Shown: piece by piece, positions 8,097-16,928 of the stretch
How positions within the stretch are numbered: the first letter of the stretch is position 1
Layout: each line of letters starts with the position of its first letter
NCBI GenBank assembly: GCA_002722315.1
Contig: PBLG01000052.1
Coordinates: 36,288-100,287 of the forward strand
DNA: 64,000 nt
Source of the DNA: Lysobacterales bacterium
GTDB lineage: Bacteria; Pseudomonadota; Gammaproteobacteria; Xanthomonadales; Wenzhouxiangellaceae
Direction: 5' to 3'
The notes under the pieces: model-generated
Database searches by the model: none
What the model was told of the DNA's origin: nothing
Seen by the model: only the letters and a program-made list of their open reading frames with translations
Made by a program: the position numbers and the translations under genes

Positions 8097-9706
8097 TTGT
8101 CTAGGCTATCACCGGATTCGCGCGTGCGCTCGGCAGCCCGAGGCCCGCCAACGTCATCACCGCGCAGAGTCCGCCTTGCCGCCCAACCCATTAGCAAGAT
8201 CGCACAGGCAAACACCAGGACGTCTCCGATTTTCCAGTAGAGAGTTCGTTCAGCGAACACGGGCACCACCGCCTGGGTTGAACGCGGCGCGCCGTAGGCG
8301 GTACTGGCCATTATCTCGCCGCCGGGGCCGACCAGCCAGGATGGCCCTGTGTCGGTCGCGAGAACGAAAGCGATGCCGTTCTCGATTGCGCGAAAAACGG
8401 TGGAAGAGTTGTGCTGGACAGCGGCTTTTCGACTTGCGAATATCGAGAGGTTCGAAATATTCACCCCGACAGCGGCACCGGCGGGAACCACCGATCGAAT
8501 ATTCGCGGCGAATATATTCTCCCAGCAGATTGCCGGCACGACGGCAATTTCGGGACTGGATATGGCCAGCGCTTGCGGCGGCCCCGGCGGCACCTCGACC
8601 TGGATAATTTCGGGAACCAGCCAGTCGGGCCAGTCCACCCTGCCGGCCATCGGTATGTATTCGCCGAACGGCACAAGCTTTCGTTTGGCGTATTTCTGCA
8701 GCCCGTCGCGCGCGCCGTCGATGATGACCAGTTCGTTGATCATCTGCCCGGCGGCCTGATCGCTGTTCCGACGAAGGTACTTGCTGCCGGAGCTTGCGCC
8801 GAAAACGATCGGCGCACCCAACTCCTCGCTGAGCTGGAAAATTTCTCCGTAGACGAACGGAAAGCGGTTGATCAGCTTGACGGCGCCTTCCGGCCAGACG
8901 ATCAGGTCGGCCCCTCCGTCTCCATCCCGTTCGATTCGACTCAACGCCGCGAGAGATTCGATTGAATTCTGCCCGGGAGGCCCGGCATCGATCTTGCCGG
9001 CCTGCACGACCCGGACGCTTATTTCATCGACGGGTTCAAGCGTCGCAAGCCGAGCGAATCCGAACGCGAACAAGGACAGGGCGAATGCCAGGGAAACGGA
9101 GACCGCTTTCGCGCTGGGCGCCCATGGCTTTCCCCGACCCAGTTCCGAAATCGCCCGGCCCAGGCTGGCGCTGAAGAAAACGGCAAAGAACGCCAGGCCG
9201 TATTCCCCGAACACAGCCGCGAACTGGCGCAACTCGGCTGCGTCCAGAAAGCCGTGCGCGACGCCCGCCCAGGGCAGCGCCAGAAATCCCACGGTATTGC
9301 GCACGTATTCAAGAACGACCCAAAGCGATGCCAGGATCGCCGGCTGCAAATATGCGCTTTCGGACCGTGTCATTTCTAGACCGATCGACCAGACGCCATA
9401 GGAGACCGACAGGTAGAGCACGATCGGCATCAAGTGCCAGACCTCGAAACCGTGGACATTCAGCGTCCATGACACGGTGCCGAGATAGTAGGCGATGCCC
9501 AGCATCAGCCCGCGAACGAAAGCTTCCAGGGTGCCGCAGGGACGGCCGATGAACATCGGCACCAGAAAGACAAGCGCGAGCGCCACGTTCGGATCCGGCG
9601 TGACCGCAACAGCAAGCAGCCCGCCGGAGAAGGCGGGCAGGATGACCATGCCTAGAAAACGCTGCAGAGATGAGCTGGCGTCTCTTTCGCCAGGATAGGT
9701 CTTCAT
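8093..9706 (-). CDS. lnt: Apolipoprotein N-acyltransferase-like protein (Lnt family)
   Basis: The N-terminal ~210 residues contain several hydrophobic membrane segments. Residues ~225-490 form a nitrilase-type domain in which the three catalytic positions of the family are visible: Glu in LIVWPEGAV, Lys in KRKLVPFGEYIP and Cys in VPAICWENIF. A last hydrophobic helix closes the protein. Lnt normally transfers an acyl chain to the N terminus of lipoproteins in the inner membrane. The genetic setting is unusual: it is coupled to a sulfotransferase inside a glycan cluster, not placed near the ybeX/corC genes as canonical lnt often is. It could be the only Lnt of the cell or a paralogue with a different acceptor; one window cannot decide. 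Confidence 0.8.
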   Translation of the reverse strand: MKTYPGERDASSSLQRFLGMVILPAFSGGLLAVAVTPDPNVALALVFLVPMFIGRPCGTLEAFVRGLMLGIAYYLGTVSWTLNVHGFEVWHLMPIVLYLSVSYGVWSIGLEMTRSESAYLQPAILASLWVVLEYVRNTVGFLALPWAGVAHGFLDAAELRQFAAVFGEYGLAFFAVFFSASLGRAISELGRGKPWAPSAKAVSVSLAFALSLFAFGFARLATLEPVDEISVRVVQAGKIDAGPPGQNSIESLAALSRIERDGDGGADLIVWPEGAVKLINRFPFVYGEIFQLSEELGAPIVFGASSGSKYLRRNSDQAAGQMINELVIIDGARDGLQKYAKRKLVPFGEYIPMAGRVDWPDWLVPEIIQVEVPPGPPQALAISSPEIAVVPAICWENIFAANIRSVVPAGAAVGVNISNLSIFASRKAAVQHNSSTVFRAIENGIAFVLATDTGPSWLVGPGGEIMASTAYGAPRSTQAVVPVFAERTLYWKIGDVLVFACAILLMGWAARRTLRGDDVGGPRAAERTRESGDSLDK

Positions 9707-9784
9707 TGCATCAGCATCGGATGCCCAAAGGATTGCACAAATCGCTGTTCGGGCAAAACCCTCGCTCCACCCGCATCAAACAGA

Positions 9785-9807
9785 TACGGGCCAGGATTTG
9801 GCCCGTA
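9785..9807 (-). terminator. Perfect 9-bp hairpin downstream of the minus-strand pair
   Basis: TACGGGCCA and TGGCCCGTA form a perfect stem with a 5-base loop, about 75 bp past the stop of the gene ending at 9882. On the minus strand it is followed by a short T-rich stretch (ATCTGTTT). A reasonable rho-independent terminator, though the U-tract is poor. Confidence 0.45.
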
Positions 9808-9881
9808 CACGGAGATCCTTGTTTCATTTTGGCCGGGAATGCGGGGCCGAACAGTGTTTTTCGTTGCCGGGTCCGGCCCGA

Positions 9882-10685
9882 TCACGGCTCCGTTTCCAGG
9901 AAATCGATTGCCTCCTCGATATCCATACCCTGGAACGGATCATCGGGCGGCGGCAGGCTGCGCCCCGGTCGAGCCGCGAAAGTCACGTATCGCAATCCGC
10001 CGAGACCATCGTCTTCCAACCAGTGATGCGCCTGGATCGGTCCGTTGGATCCGGATGCAAGGCCGGACAACAGGTCGATCTCGAGTTCCGCCAGTTCCAT
10101 CGAATCGATGCGCCCGTCGGCCGCCGAGGGCAGGTCGAGAACCATCTTGCACATGCTGCTTCTGCAGCTGACGTCTTCGAGGATGGCGCGGTCGCCAATT
10201 CTGTCTTCGAACGTCGTCGCGAGCGTCGATTCCGCTTCCTCGGCCCAGGCATGGTCGATCGGCTCGGCCTCGAACCGCTCGCCGATCTTAGAACGACGTT
10301 TCTCCCTGGAGGCCTGCTGAACTTCGTTGTAACGCGCGATCAGCTTCGGATCAGACTTCGCCTTCTTGAGCATCTCACGCTGTCTTTCACGCTCGGCGAG
10401 CAAATCCTCTTCTTCCGCCTTGTCGCTTTCCAGGTCGGTCAGACGCGCATCCAGCCGCTCAAGTTTGGAGACGATACGCGCATTGGACTCCAGGATCTGC
10501 TCGAGCATCGCCGTCGACTGCGCCGACGCCGCCTCTTCTTCCACAACTGCCTGGGATACGCGGCGCTCGCCAGCGTAGGATTCCGCCTGACCCCTGCCCG
10601 GAGACGAATCCCGGGACTGGAGGGCGAGCACCAGAATGGCGCCCGCCCCCAGGATCATCATTGCGATAAACGGTTTCTTGCCCAT
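9882..10685 (-). CDS. Membrane-anchored coiled-coil protein, unknown function
   Basis: An N-terminal hydrophobic segment (residues ~5-22) is followed by a charged stretch with long heptad-like runs (residues ~50-125, rich in E, L, R and K), then a C-terminal domain of about 120 residues. That domain carries DVSCRSSMCKMVLD, a short segment with two cysteines four residues apart that I associate with uncharacterised conserved domains of myxobacteria and gammaproteobacteria. Probably inner-membrane anchored with a periplasmic coiled coil and globular domain. It starts 10 bp after the stop of the secreted protein gene ending at 10696, so the two form a pair. No function is assigned. Confidence 0.65.
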   Translation of the reverse strand: MGKKPFIAMMILGAGAILVLALQSRDSSPGRGQAESYAGERRVSQAVVEEEAASAQSTAMLEQILESNARIVSKLERLDARLTDLESDKAEEEDLLAERERQREMLKKAKSDPKLIARYNEVQQASREKRRSKIGERFEAEPIDHAWAEEAESTLATTFEDRIGDRAILEDVSCRSSMCKMVLDLPSAADGRIDSMELAELEIDLLSGLASGSNGPIQAHHWLEDDGLGGLRYVTFAARPGRSLPPPDDPFQGMDIEEAIDFLETEP

Positions 10686-10695
10686 GATCGCAGAC

Positions 10696-11250
10696 TCAAG
10701 CGTTTGAGGAGCCCAGCTGCTGGATACCGGTGCCCGGCGGAAGCCTGCAGGAAGCGATTATCGGGACGCCGACCGAAAAGATACCGGACACGTCGGTGAT
10801 CACCTGGGTGCCATCGGGTACGGCCCCGTCGGAAGAAAGCGTTACAACTACGCTATCCCCGCCCGTTGGAGTACCGGAATCGGTGACCGGAATCTCGCGG
10901 ACCGTGCACGTAATGTCGTCAGCCGGGTCGGCATCGGGGCCCCACCAACCGGAAATGAAGACCTGGTCGATCAGGTCGGCAACGCCGCCGTCGATATCGA
11001 CGTAGTTCATGATTGGGCACAGGACGAAACGGTCCGCGGTCGCGCTCTCGTTACGCACCCGGAAACCGTCCCAGATGATCGGTGTATTGATCGCCTGGCT
11101 CAGGTTGTTGCTGACGCACTCGATCCCGCCGGTGGTGATATCGGCCGCGTGCGTGACCGGAGCAACCGTTGCTCCGACCGCAACCAGGGCGATCCCGGAA
11201 ATTAGTGCGGTACGTATCTTCCTGATCTGTCTTTCAGACTTGAGCTTCAT
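10696..11250 (-). CDS. Secreted protein of unknown function
   Basis: The ATG at 11250 has GGAGG eight bases upstream and begins a standard signal peptide (KLKSERQIRKIR, then a hydrophobic core, THA cleavage). This is preferred over the ORF start at 11352. The mature part (~150 residues) is beta-rich, with four well-spaced cysteines and a tryptophan-rich ISGWWGPD segment. I do not recognise a family. It lies 10 bp upstream of the membrane-anchored coiled-coil gene and is probably co-transcribed with it, so the two products may work together in the envelope. Confidence 0.65.
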   Translation of the reverse strand: MKLKSERQIRKIRTALISGIALVAVGATVAPVTHAADITTGGIECVSNNLSQAINTPIIWDGFRVRNESATADRFVLCPIMNYVDIDGGVADLIDQVFISGWWGPDADPADDITCTVREIPVTDSGTPTGGDSVVVTLSSDGAVPDGTQVITDVSGIFSVGVPIIASCRLPPGTGIQQLGSSNA

Positions 11251-11432
11251 CGCTGCTTCCTCCATCCAAATGTATGTTGCAAAAGGTAAATATTTAACCA
11301 GCCGCCGAAGCAACCCGGCACTCGAAAATCTCGCCCGGTTTGCGCTCGTCACGGCCTCCCCTTTTTCCTACTTACATCCATTGTTACGGATTTAGCGGAT
11401 CAAAGACGACACTGTCTACGGAAAAATGTCTA

Positions 11433-12710
11433 CTACCGCAAATTTTGGAGTGAAACCGCAAATTGGATCAAGCGTTCCGCTTTGGCGCGCCAGGAAAACC
11501 GCTCGGCATGGTCCGACTCCAGATCGAGCCCTTGCTCCAGCGAACCGTCCAGCCACCTATCGACCAGCATATCCAGGACTGCATCGCTGGACTCCGCATC
11601 GTCTGCGGCGTTCCAGCCGCGCCGAAATGTGCCGATCAACGCCCGACCCGGGTCCTTTTCGTTGGAATACAGGTGCAGAATGGGCCGCTTCGCCCCGAAA
11701 TACTCGTAGATCTTGCCCGGAATCTGGTCTGCCTGCCGATTGCCCACACTCAGCAATACGTCTGCATTCGCCTGCGCGTCCAGTACCTCGGCGTGCGTGA
11801 GCGGACCCAGGGTACGAATACTTGTGCTGCGGGAAACGGCAGGAAACTCGCCGATCAGGTTTCCGGCAATCCACAGCTGCACGTCCGAACGGCGCGCAAC
11901 CGTCTCGAAAAACGGCGCAGGATTGCGAAAGGACGCGTACAAGGTCCCGGTAAACAGGATATTGAGCCGATCGCTACGAAACGGTACGGCGACATTCGGC
12001 GAAGCGACACGCGTGTGGTCGAATCCCTGAGGAACCACCTCGATGAGACCGTGACGCTGCGCGTGTCTTCGCTCAAGTTCCTGTTTTACGCTTTCAAGTG
12101 TGACCAGAGCGCCGTCGGCCCGCTCGAGGACATACCCTTCGTACCGACGATCCAGTCGGCGCCGCCATCTCGGTGAATAGACGGTGTCCACCGGATCCCC
12201 CAGGTCCGCCAGGAGCGTTGCCCCGAAACGTCGTTTGGCCGCTATGCCCAGCTGCAGGTCCACACCAGGCTCGTGCGAACCGATCACAAGATCCGGCCTG
12301 TACCCGGACCGATCAAGTCTGCGCAGAACCCGAGCGGCGAAAAAATACCACTCGCTCCGAACGTCCGGAAACACGACCTGGTCCAGCACCTTCCTGGCCA
12401 GACGGTAGATTCCTCTCAGGCCACCGTCCGCAGTGCTCGACGGCGCCGCAGCCGCCGACCCGCCCCGACGGCCCGCAGCCAGCCTTTGTTCAAGCCTGTT
12501 CGCCGTCCCCACGAACAGACCCGGAAAGCTCCGGAAGACTTCGACTCGGGAATCCGGCTTTGGCGCAAGTTCCCGGCCCATCCGGAAATCGGTCGTGATC
12601 ACTCTGACGGAGTGCCCCATTGCTGCCAGTTCGGCCGTCAGGTAATGCCATCGCAGGGACTGCGCCGAGCAGATTGGCGGAAACTCGTATGCAATTACCA
12701 GGATCTTCAT
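11433..12710 (-). CDS. Glycosyltransferase family 4 protein
   Basis: The protein starts MKILVIAYEFPPICSAQS, the usual N terminus of WbuB-like GT4 enzymes, so the ATG at 12710 is preferred over the ORF start at 12770. The C-terminal Rossmann half contains LFTGTLYASFRNP and the donor-binding region DQIPGKIYEYFGAKRPIL. These enzymes transfer a sugar from a nucleotide donor with retention of configuration, in the cytoplasm. At 425 residues the length is normal. It follows the sulfotransferase gene (stop at 12780) by 69 bp and belongs to the same minus-strand run that includes the ABC exporter. Confidence 0.85.
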   Translation of the reverse strand: MKILVIAYEFPPICSAQSLRWHYLTAELAAMGHSVRVITTDFRMGRELAPKPDSRVEVFRSFPGLFVGTANRLEQRLAAGRRGGSAAAAPSSTADGGLRGIYRLARKVLDQVVFPDVRSEWYFFAARVLRRLDRSGYRPDLVIGSHEPGVDLQLGIAAKRRFGATLLADLGDPVDTVYSPRWRRRLDRRYEGYVLERADGALVTLESVKQELERRHAQRHGLIEVVPQGFDHTRVASPNVAVPFRSDRLNILFTGTLYASFRNPAPFFETVARRSDVQLWIAGNLIGEFPAVSRSTSIRTLGPLTHAEVLDAQANADVLLSVGNRQADQIPGKIYEYFGAKRPILHLYSNEKDPGRALIGTFRRGWNAADDAESSDAVLDMLVDRWLDGSLEQGLDLESDHAERFSWRAKAERLIQFAVSLQNLR

Positions 12711-12779
12711 CGGCTGACTCGTCAGGCTTGCCGAATCGACCGAGCCGCAAACCACTCCGGTGCCATGCATGGCTCGGAG

Positions 12780-13622
12780 TCAGGCGGTTTCAACGTCGAG
12801 ATCCCGCTGAAGCTGTTCGAAAGAACCCATGCAGTGCTCATAGAGATCCAGGTCCAGCCGCATTCTTTCAGACAGTTCCGAAAAAAGCCCGGACCCCAGC
12901 TGTTCTTCAATCCTTGCAATCTTTTCTTTTTCCGGAAGATCTTCCTCGGCCGAGCGGTTCAGTTCCGCAACCCTGTCGAATTCAAGTTGACGAACAAGGG
13001 GCCGGTAAAGTCGCTCGTAGATTCTCATCGATGCCTCAAAATGTTCGACGATTCCGACGAATGAAAGATCCTGAACATTCTCGATGGCCCGATCGAGGAT
13101 TTCCGGGTGGTTCACGGGCGTTCGCTGATCGTACTGGAACGAAAAAAGAAGCGTCTGCTGGTTAAGCAGCGGCGAACTCCTGCGTTCCTCCAGGTGAAAC
13201 CTGACCCACTCGGGAAACGCCAAGCGCTTCGCAAGCGCGGTCGCAGGATGCGAATCATTTCTGGATCGCTGAAACCGCCACATCGACTGCAATCTCAACT
13301 CCGGACGCCTGACGAATATAATCGGCAGATATTCGATCCGACGATCCCGCGGCAGCGGCAATCGAATCTGGTGTGAAGACAGTGCTTGTACCTGGGCTCG
13401 ATTCCGTATCATCACATTGACTTCGGTCTGATTGATGAAGAACTCGGGCACAGGACCGTCGACCGACATGAACTGGTCGCCGAAACATGCTCTCAGCATG
13501 GCGTCCACACTTGTACCGGCATTCTTGAAGATGTGATAGTGGAGCACCACGTGCCGGCTTTCCGGACCGTTTTCGGAAAGGAAATTGCTTCTATGAAACT
13601 CACCCATTCGACTTTGGCCCAT
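12780..13622 (-). CDS. Sulfotransferase family protein (family 2-like)
   Basis: VLHYHIFKNAGTSVDAML is the PAPS 5'-loop in the form typical of sulfotransfer_2-type enzymes, and FVRRPELRLQSMWRF fits the 3'-phosphate site. The ATG at 13622 overlaps the TGA of the preceding gene as TGATG, which argues for this start over 13664 and for translational coupling; another ATG at 13607 is possible. The C-terminal third is rich in charged helices. Coupling to the sulfotransferase-glycosyltransferase fusion suggests both enzymes act on the same growing glycan. Confidence 0.8.
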   Translation of the reverse strand: MGQSRMGEFHRSNFLSENGPESRHVVLHYHIFKNAGTSVDAMLRACFGDQFMSVDGPVPEFFINQTEVNVMIRNRAQVQALSSHQIRLPLPRDRRIEYLPIIFVRRPELRLQSMWRFQRSRNDSHPATALAKRLAFPEWVRFHLEERRSSPLLNQQTLLFSFQYDQRTPVNHPEILDRAIENVQDLSFVGIVEHFEASMRIYERLYRPLVRQLEFDRVAELNRSAEEDLPEKEKIARIEEQLGSGLFSELSERMRLDLDLYEHCMGSFEQLQRDLDVETA

Positions 13623-16600
13623 CAGCGTTGAACGCGGGGAGAATGCGGCTTCCACTCGCCCCATTTCCTCTCATATACAGCCTTGTTTGCATCGAATATC
13701 TCCTGCTTGCGCTGCTTGCCAAGCTGGTCGAACGATGCCGATAGATGATGATGGACGAATGAGTCTTCGACTATTCCCAGCTTGAAGCCGGCCTCGACCG
13801 CTCTTCGACAATAGTCATCGTCCTCGAAAAATCCGCCCTGAAAGGACTCGTCAAGCAAGCCGATACTATCGATCACCTTTCGGGATATCGCCACGCAGAA
13901 GAAGGCCAGATTCTCGACAGGCAGAACCTCGTCGGCATGCTGCCATGTATAGTCAACTGCCGCGTCGATCATGCCCTCCATGTTGCCGTAGCTGATTTCA
14001 ATTCTGGCTTCGTTTCCGATATTGTTGGTGACCGGACCAGCGAGGTCCAGCCCATCCGGCTCGGCCATTTTTTCGACAAGCGCAAAAAGCCAGCCAGGCG
14101 CAACATAGGTGTCGTTATTCAGCAATATGACAATCTCGCCTGAAGCATTCTCCATGCCGATATTGTTCCCCCCGGCAAAACCAAGGTTTTCCTCATTGCG
14201 GACGAGCTTGAACGAGCGGTGCTCGTCGCATACTTCCTGAAAGTACTCGGCCGACCCATCGGAAGAACCATTGTCCACGATGATGACTTCAAGGTCCGGG
14301 TAATGAGTGTGCTTCAACACACTTCGAATACATGCCCGAGAAAATGCGAGATTGTTATACGCCAGAATGATGACACTTACGCGAGGCAGTGCCTGCACGA
14401 CAGCGGCTTCCAGCGTCTCGGCGCGACTGGCCCAGCTATGATCGCGTGCCCACAGGCTTCGTCGCTCAACCAATTCACGGTCGCCGGTTTCATTCATTGC
14501 AACCTGCAATTTATCGTTCCACTCCGCTTCGTCGCGCGCCAGGTGAATCACGTCTTGCATGATTTCCAGCTCGGGAAGCCTGACGGCGACAACGGGCTTC
14601 CCTGCCGCCAGATACTCGTAGACCTTTACCGGATTCGTCGCCTTGATCAAATCATTCAGCTTGAATGGAATCACGCAGACGTCAAAGTCTTTCAGGTAGT
14701 CAGCGACTTGTGAATACGGGCGTTCGCCTTCGAACACGATATTCGGCACACGCTCGGCTTCGGACGTATCGCAACCGGCAGTGGATCCCACCAGGACGAA
14801 CCTCCAGTCCTTGTATTTACGTGCGCTCTGGATTATCAGCCGAAGATCGAACCATTCGGCAATCGTGCCAATATAGCCGACAACGGGCGTTTCGCGATTC
14901 GCTTTGGCTCCGACGCTCGACAGTGGCAGAAATCTTTCGATCTCGGCCGCATTCCGTATTATTCTCGGACCGTGGTCGGAATGGTGATTCATCAGCCATT
15001 CCGACGTCACCACAACCAGATCGCTGGATTTCAGCAATTGGCGCTCATGGCGACCCACATCAGGCGTATGCGTCGAGAATCCCGCGTGGTGGTCCATGCA
15101 GTCGTAGACCAGGAAATTGGCTGGTATTGCCGTCACTACGTTGCACCATGACGGGTGCTGAACGATGCTGACCGACTCACCGATGCGATGTGCTCGCCAG
15201 AGAGCTTCGAGGGCGCTGCGAATTTCCGCAACGTCTTCGGGCCAGACCTTGCCCCCGTACAGATCGAATTTTTTGGTCCGACGGACCTGCAACTCACAGA
15301 CGAACACCCCCGGCTCAGGCATCTCGAGAAGCCTGAATCCCGGCTCGACGGCCCCACCTCTTGGTGTAACGGTAAGATAGAAGACCCTGTGTCCGCGCTT
15401 TGCCAGTTCACGCGCAAGATGCTGGGGCCGCTGGATTCTGAAGTGCCAATCTATGATCGGAAAGATCACGATATCGAATCGGCCCGACGACGGCATTTCG
15501 TTCAGGATCCGGAGCTGGTCGGTTTCGAGGATGTGATCGGCTTCGTTGTGGGGCGAGACCGCGTTGGGTGCGGAAATCTCGGACAATAGCGTCTTGAGGC
15601 GCGTCAACCCACCATCCATCGCATCCACGGCCAACATCGGCCTGCCTCGCAATAACAGCATCTCCGCCAGCCGTACCGCTGCGTTGCCGATTTTCCAACG
15701 CCAGCTATTCCTGGTCTCCGACAGCAGTTGCTGCAGTTCGCCGGCAGCCTCGTACGCCCGACGGGCTGAATTGGCTGCCGCCTGCTTTTCGCCCTGGACC
15801 GACACGTCCGATGCCAGCTGTTTCTCCATTTCTTCCAGCGCGTAGCGCTGTTCTTCAAGAACCTCCTCCTGCGCCTGCATTCTTCGCTCCACCAAAGCCA
15901 GGCGCGACTCGAAAGATTCGACTTGCTCGCCCGCCCGACCCACCGACTCCAGCAGGCGCTCGGCTTCGGGGAGGAAATCCGCGAACCGCCCAGAAGCTTG
16001 CTCGACGTTTTCTACCCACCCACCTGGGTCATCTCGATCGCCGGTCTCTCGTTCACGACCCTCGCCGGCGGGCAAATCTCCCGACGCCAGAACGCGCTCG
16101 GTTGCACGGAGATCATCGGCAGCGTGCAGCAGGCGGTCAGATTCCTCTGACAGCTTGAAAGACATTTCTCTCAGGTCGCCGGCACCAGCCCGCTCAAGTG
16201 CGGCGACCAGTTCCCGCTGTCTCTCGTTCAAGCAGACACCCAGCTGAGTATCGTCGGGCGACGAGCGCTGGTGGTTGAGATCCGGGTCGATGAACTTCAG
16301 GAGATCGTCCTCGGGAATTGCTGTCAGCATTCCGGGAAAGTACTCCGAGAGCTGCTTTTCCAGCCGCCCGGTCGTTCCGACAGGATCGGAAACTATATCC
16401 TGGTAGTCGACAGTGACCAGCGGTAGCCCGCGCGAATTCTCCAGGGCCTCGACAACGTATTTCTCCCATAGCGCAAGCCCGTATCTGATTGGGAAGTTGT
16501 TTCGAGCCTGGAGCGATCCCGCGACTTCGATCGGATTCCGGTAAACGAACAACACGGCCGGCTCCTGGAGCAACGGACGCCATGCGTCCATGGTCAGACT

Positions 16601-16927
16601 CAGGCGCGGGTCCTTGATGGCCCACGGCGCATCGCCGCGAAGCCTAGAGACGAAGCGGTCCGCAAGGCGGAAAAAGTTGAAGCGCGTTCGCTCGGTCAGG
16701 TTGTCGACCGCGAAGCTGTGAGGATTGTCCCATGTAGCACCCACCGACCGAAGCAGGAAATCATTGAGATTTCGAACCGGCAGCTGTTCCCAGAAGCCTT
16801 TGGGATTGTCGCTCGAGGGCTCTCCCATGCTTTCACTGGGCCCAAGGTTGAACCCGAGCATGTTGACGATCCGCGCCACCGCAGACGTTCCAGACCTGTG
16901 CATGCCGATGATCAGCAGAGTCTTCAT
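13622..16927 (-). CDS. Sulfotransferase + coiled coil + two glycosyltransferases fusion
   Basis: A 1101-residue protein. The ATG at 16927 lies one base after the TGA of the ABC ATPase gene and directly precedes KTLLIIGMHRSGTSAVARI, so it is preferred over 17038. Residues 1-290 are a PAPS-dependent sulfotransferase (5' loop GMHRSGTSAV, 3' site YRNPIEVAGSL). Residues ~300-440 are a helical, partly coiled-coil region. Residues ~470-800 resemble TuaH-like GT-B enzymes (WHFRIQRPQHLARELAKRG; later VKVYEYLAAGKPVVA). Residues ~815-1090 are a GT2 family GT-A domain (VSVIILAYNN, IVDNGSSDGS, LLNNDTY). No membrane segment is seen. One chain thus carries three transferase active sites, likely for polymer elongation and sulfation. 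Confidence 0.85.
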   Translation of the reverse strand: MKTLLIIGMHRSGTSAVARIVNMLGFNLGPSESMGEPSSDNPKGFWEQLPVRNLNDFLLRSVGATWDNPHSFAVDNLTERTRFNFFRLADRFVSRLRGDAPWAIKDPRLSLTMDAWRPLLQEPAVLFVYRNPIEVAGSLQARNNFPIRYGLALWEKYVVEALENSRGLPLVTVDYQDIVSDPVGTTGRLEKQLSEYFPGMLTAIPEDDLLKFIDPDLNHQRSSPDDTQLGVCLNERQRELVAALERAGAGDLREMSFKLSEESDRLLHAADDLRATERVLASGDLPAGEGRERETGDRDDPGGWVENVEQASGRFADFLPEAERLLESVGRAGEQVESFESRLALVERRMQAQEEVLEEQRYALEEMEKQLASDVSVQGEKQAAANSARRAYEAAGELQQLLSETRNSWRWKIGNAAVRLAEMLLLRGRPMLAVDAMDGGLTRLKTLLSEISAPNAVSPHNEADHILETDQLRILNEMPSSGRFDIVIFPIIDWHFRIQRPQHLARELAKRGHRVFYLTVTPRGGAVEPGFRLLEMPEPGVFVCELQVRRTKKFDLYGGKVWPEDVAEIRSALEALWRAHRIGESVSIVQHPSWCNVVTAIPANFLVYDCMDHHAGFSTHTPDVGRHERQLLKSSDLVVVTSEWLMNHHSDHGPRIIRNAAEIERFLPLSSVGAKANRETPVVGYIGTIAEWFDLRLIIQSARKYKDWRFVLVGSTAGCDTSEAERVPNIVFEGERPYSQVADYLKDFDVCVIPFKLNDLIKATNPVKVYEYLAAGKPVVAVRLPELEIMQDVIHLARDEAEWNDKLQVAMNETGDRELVERRSLWARDHSWASRAETLEAAVVQALPRVSVIILAYNNLAFSRACIRSVLKHTHYPDLEVIIVDNGSSDGSAEYFQEVCDEHRSFKLVRNEENLGFAGGNNIGMENASGEIVILLNNDTYVAPGWLFALVEKMAEPDGLDLAGPVTNNIGNEARIEISYGNMEGMIDAAVDYTWQHADEVLPVENLAFFCVAISRKVIDSIGLLDESFQGGFFEDDDYCRRAVEAGFKLGIVEDSFVHHHLSASFDQLGKQRKQEIFDANKAVYERKWGEWKPHSPRVQR

Positions 16928-16928
16928 G

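Noticed and set aside
11251-11432. Riboswitch-like leader (GCAAACC...GGGTTGC) before the secreted protein gene
   Set aside because: A hairpin with a GCAAACC segment recalled the c-di-GMP-I aptamer, but the other conserved parts are missing.
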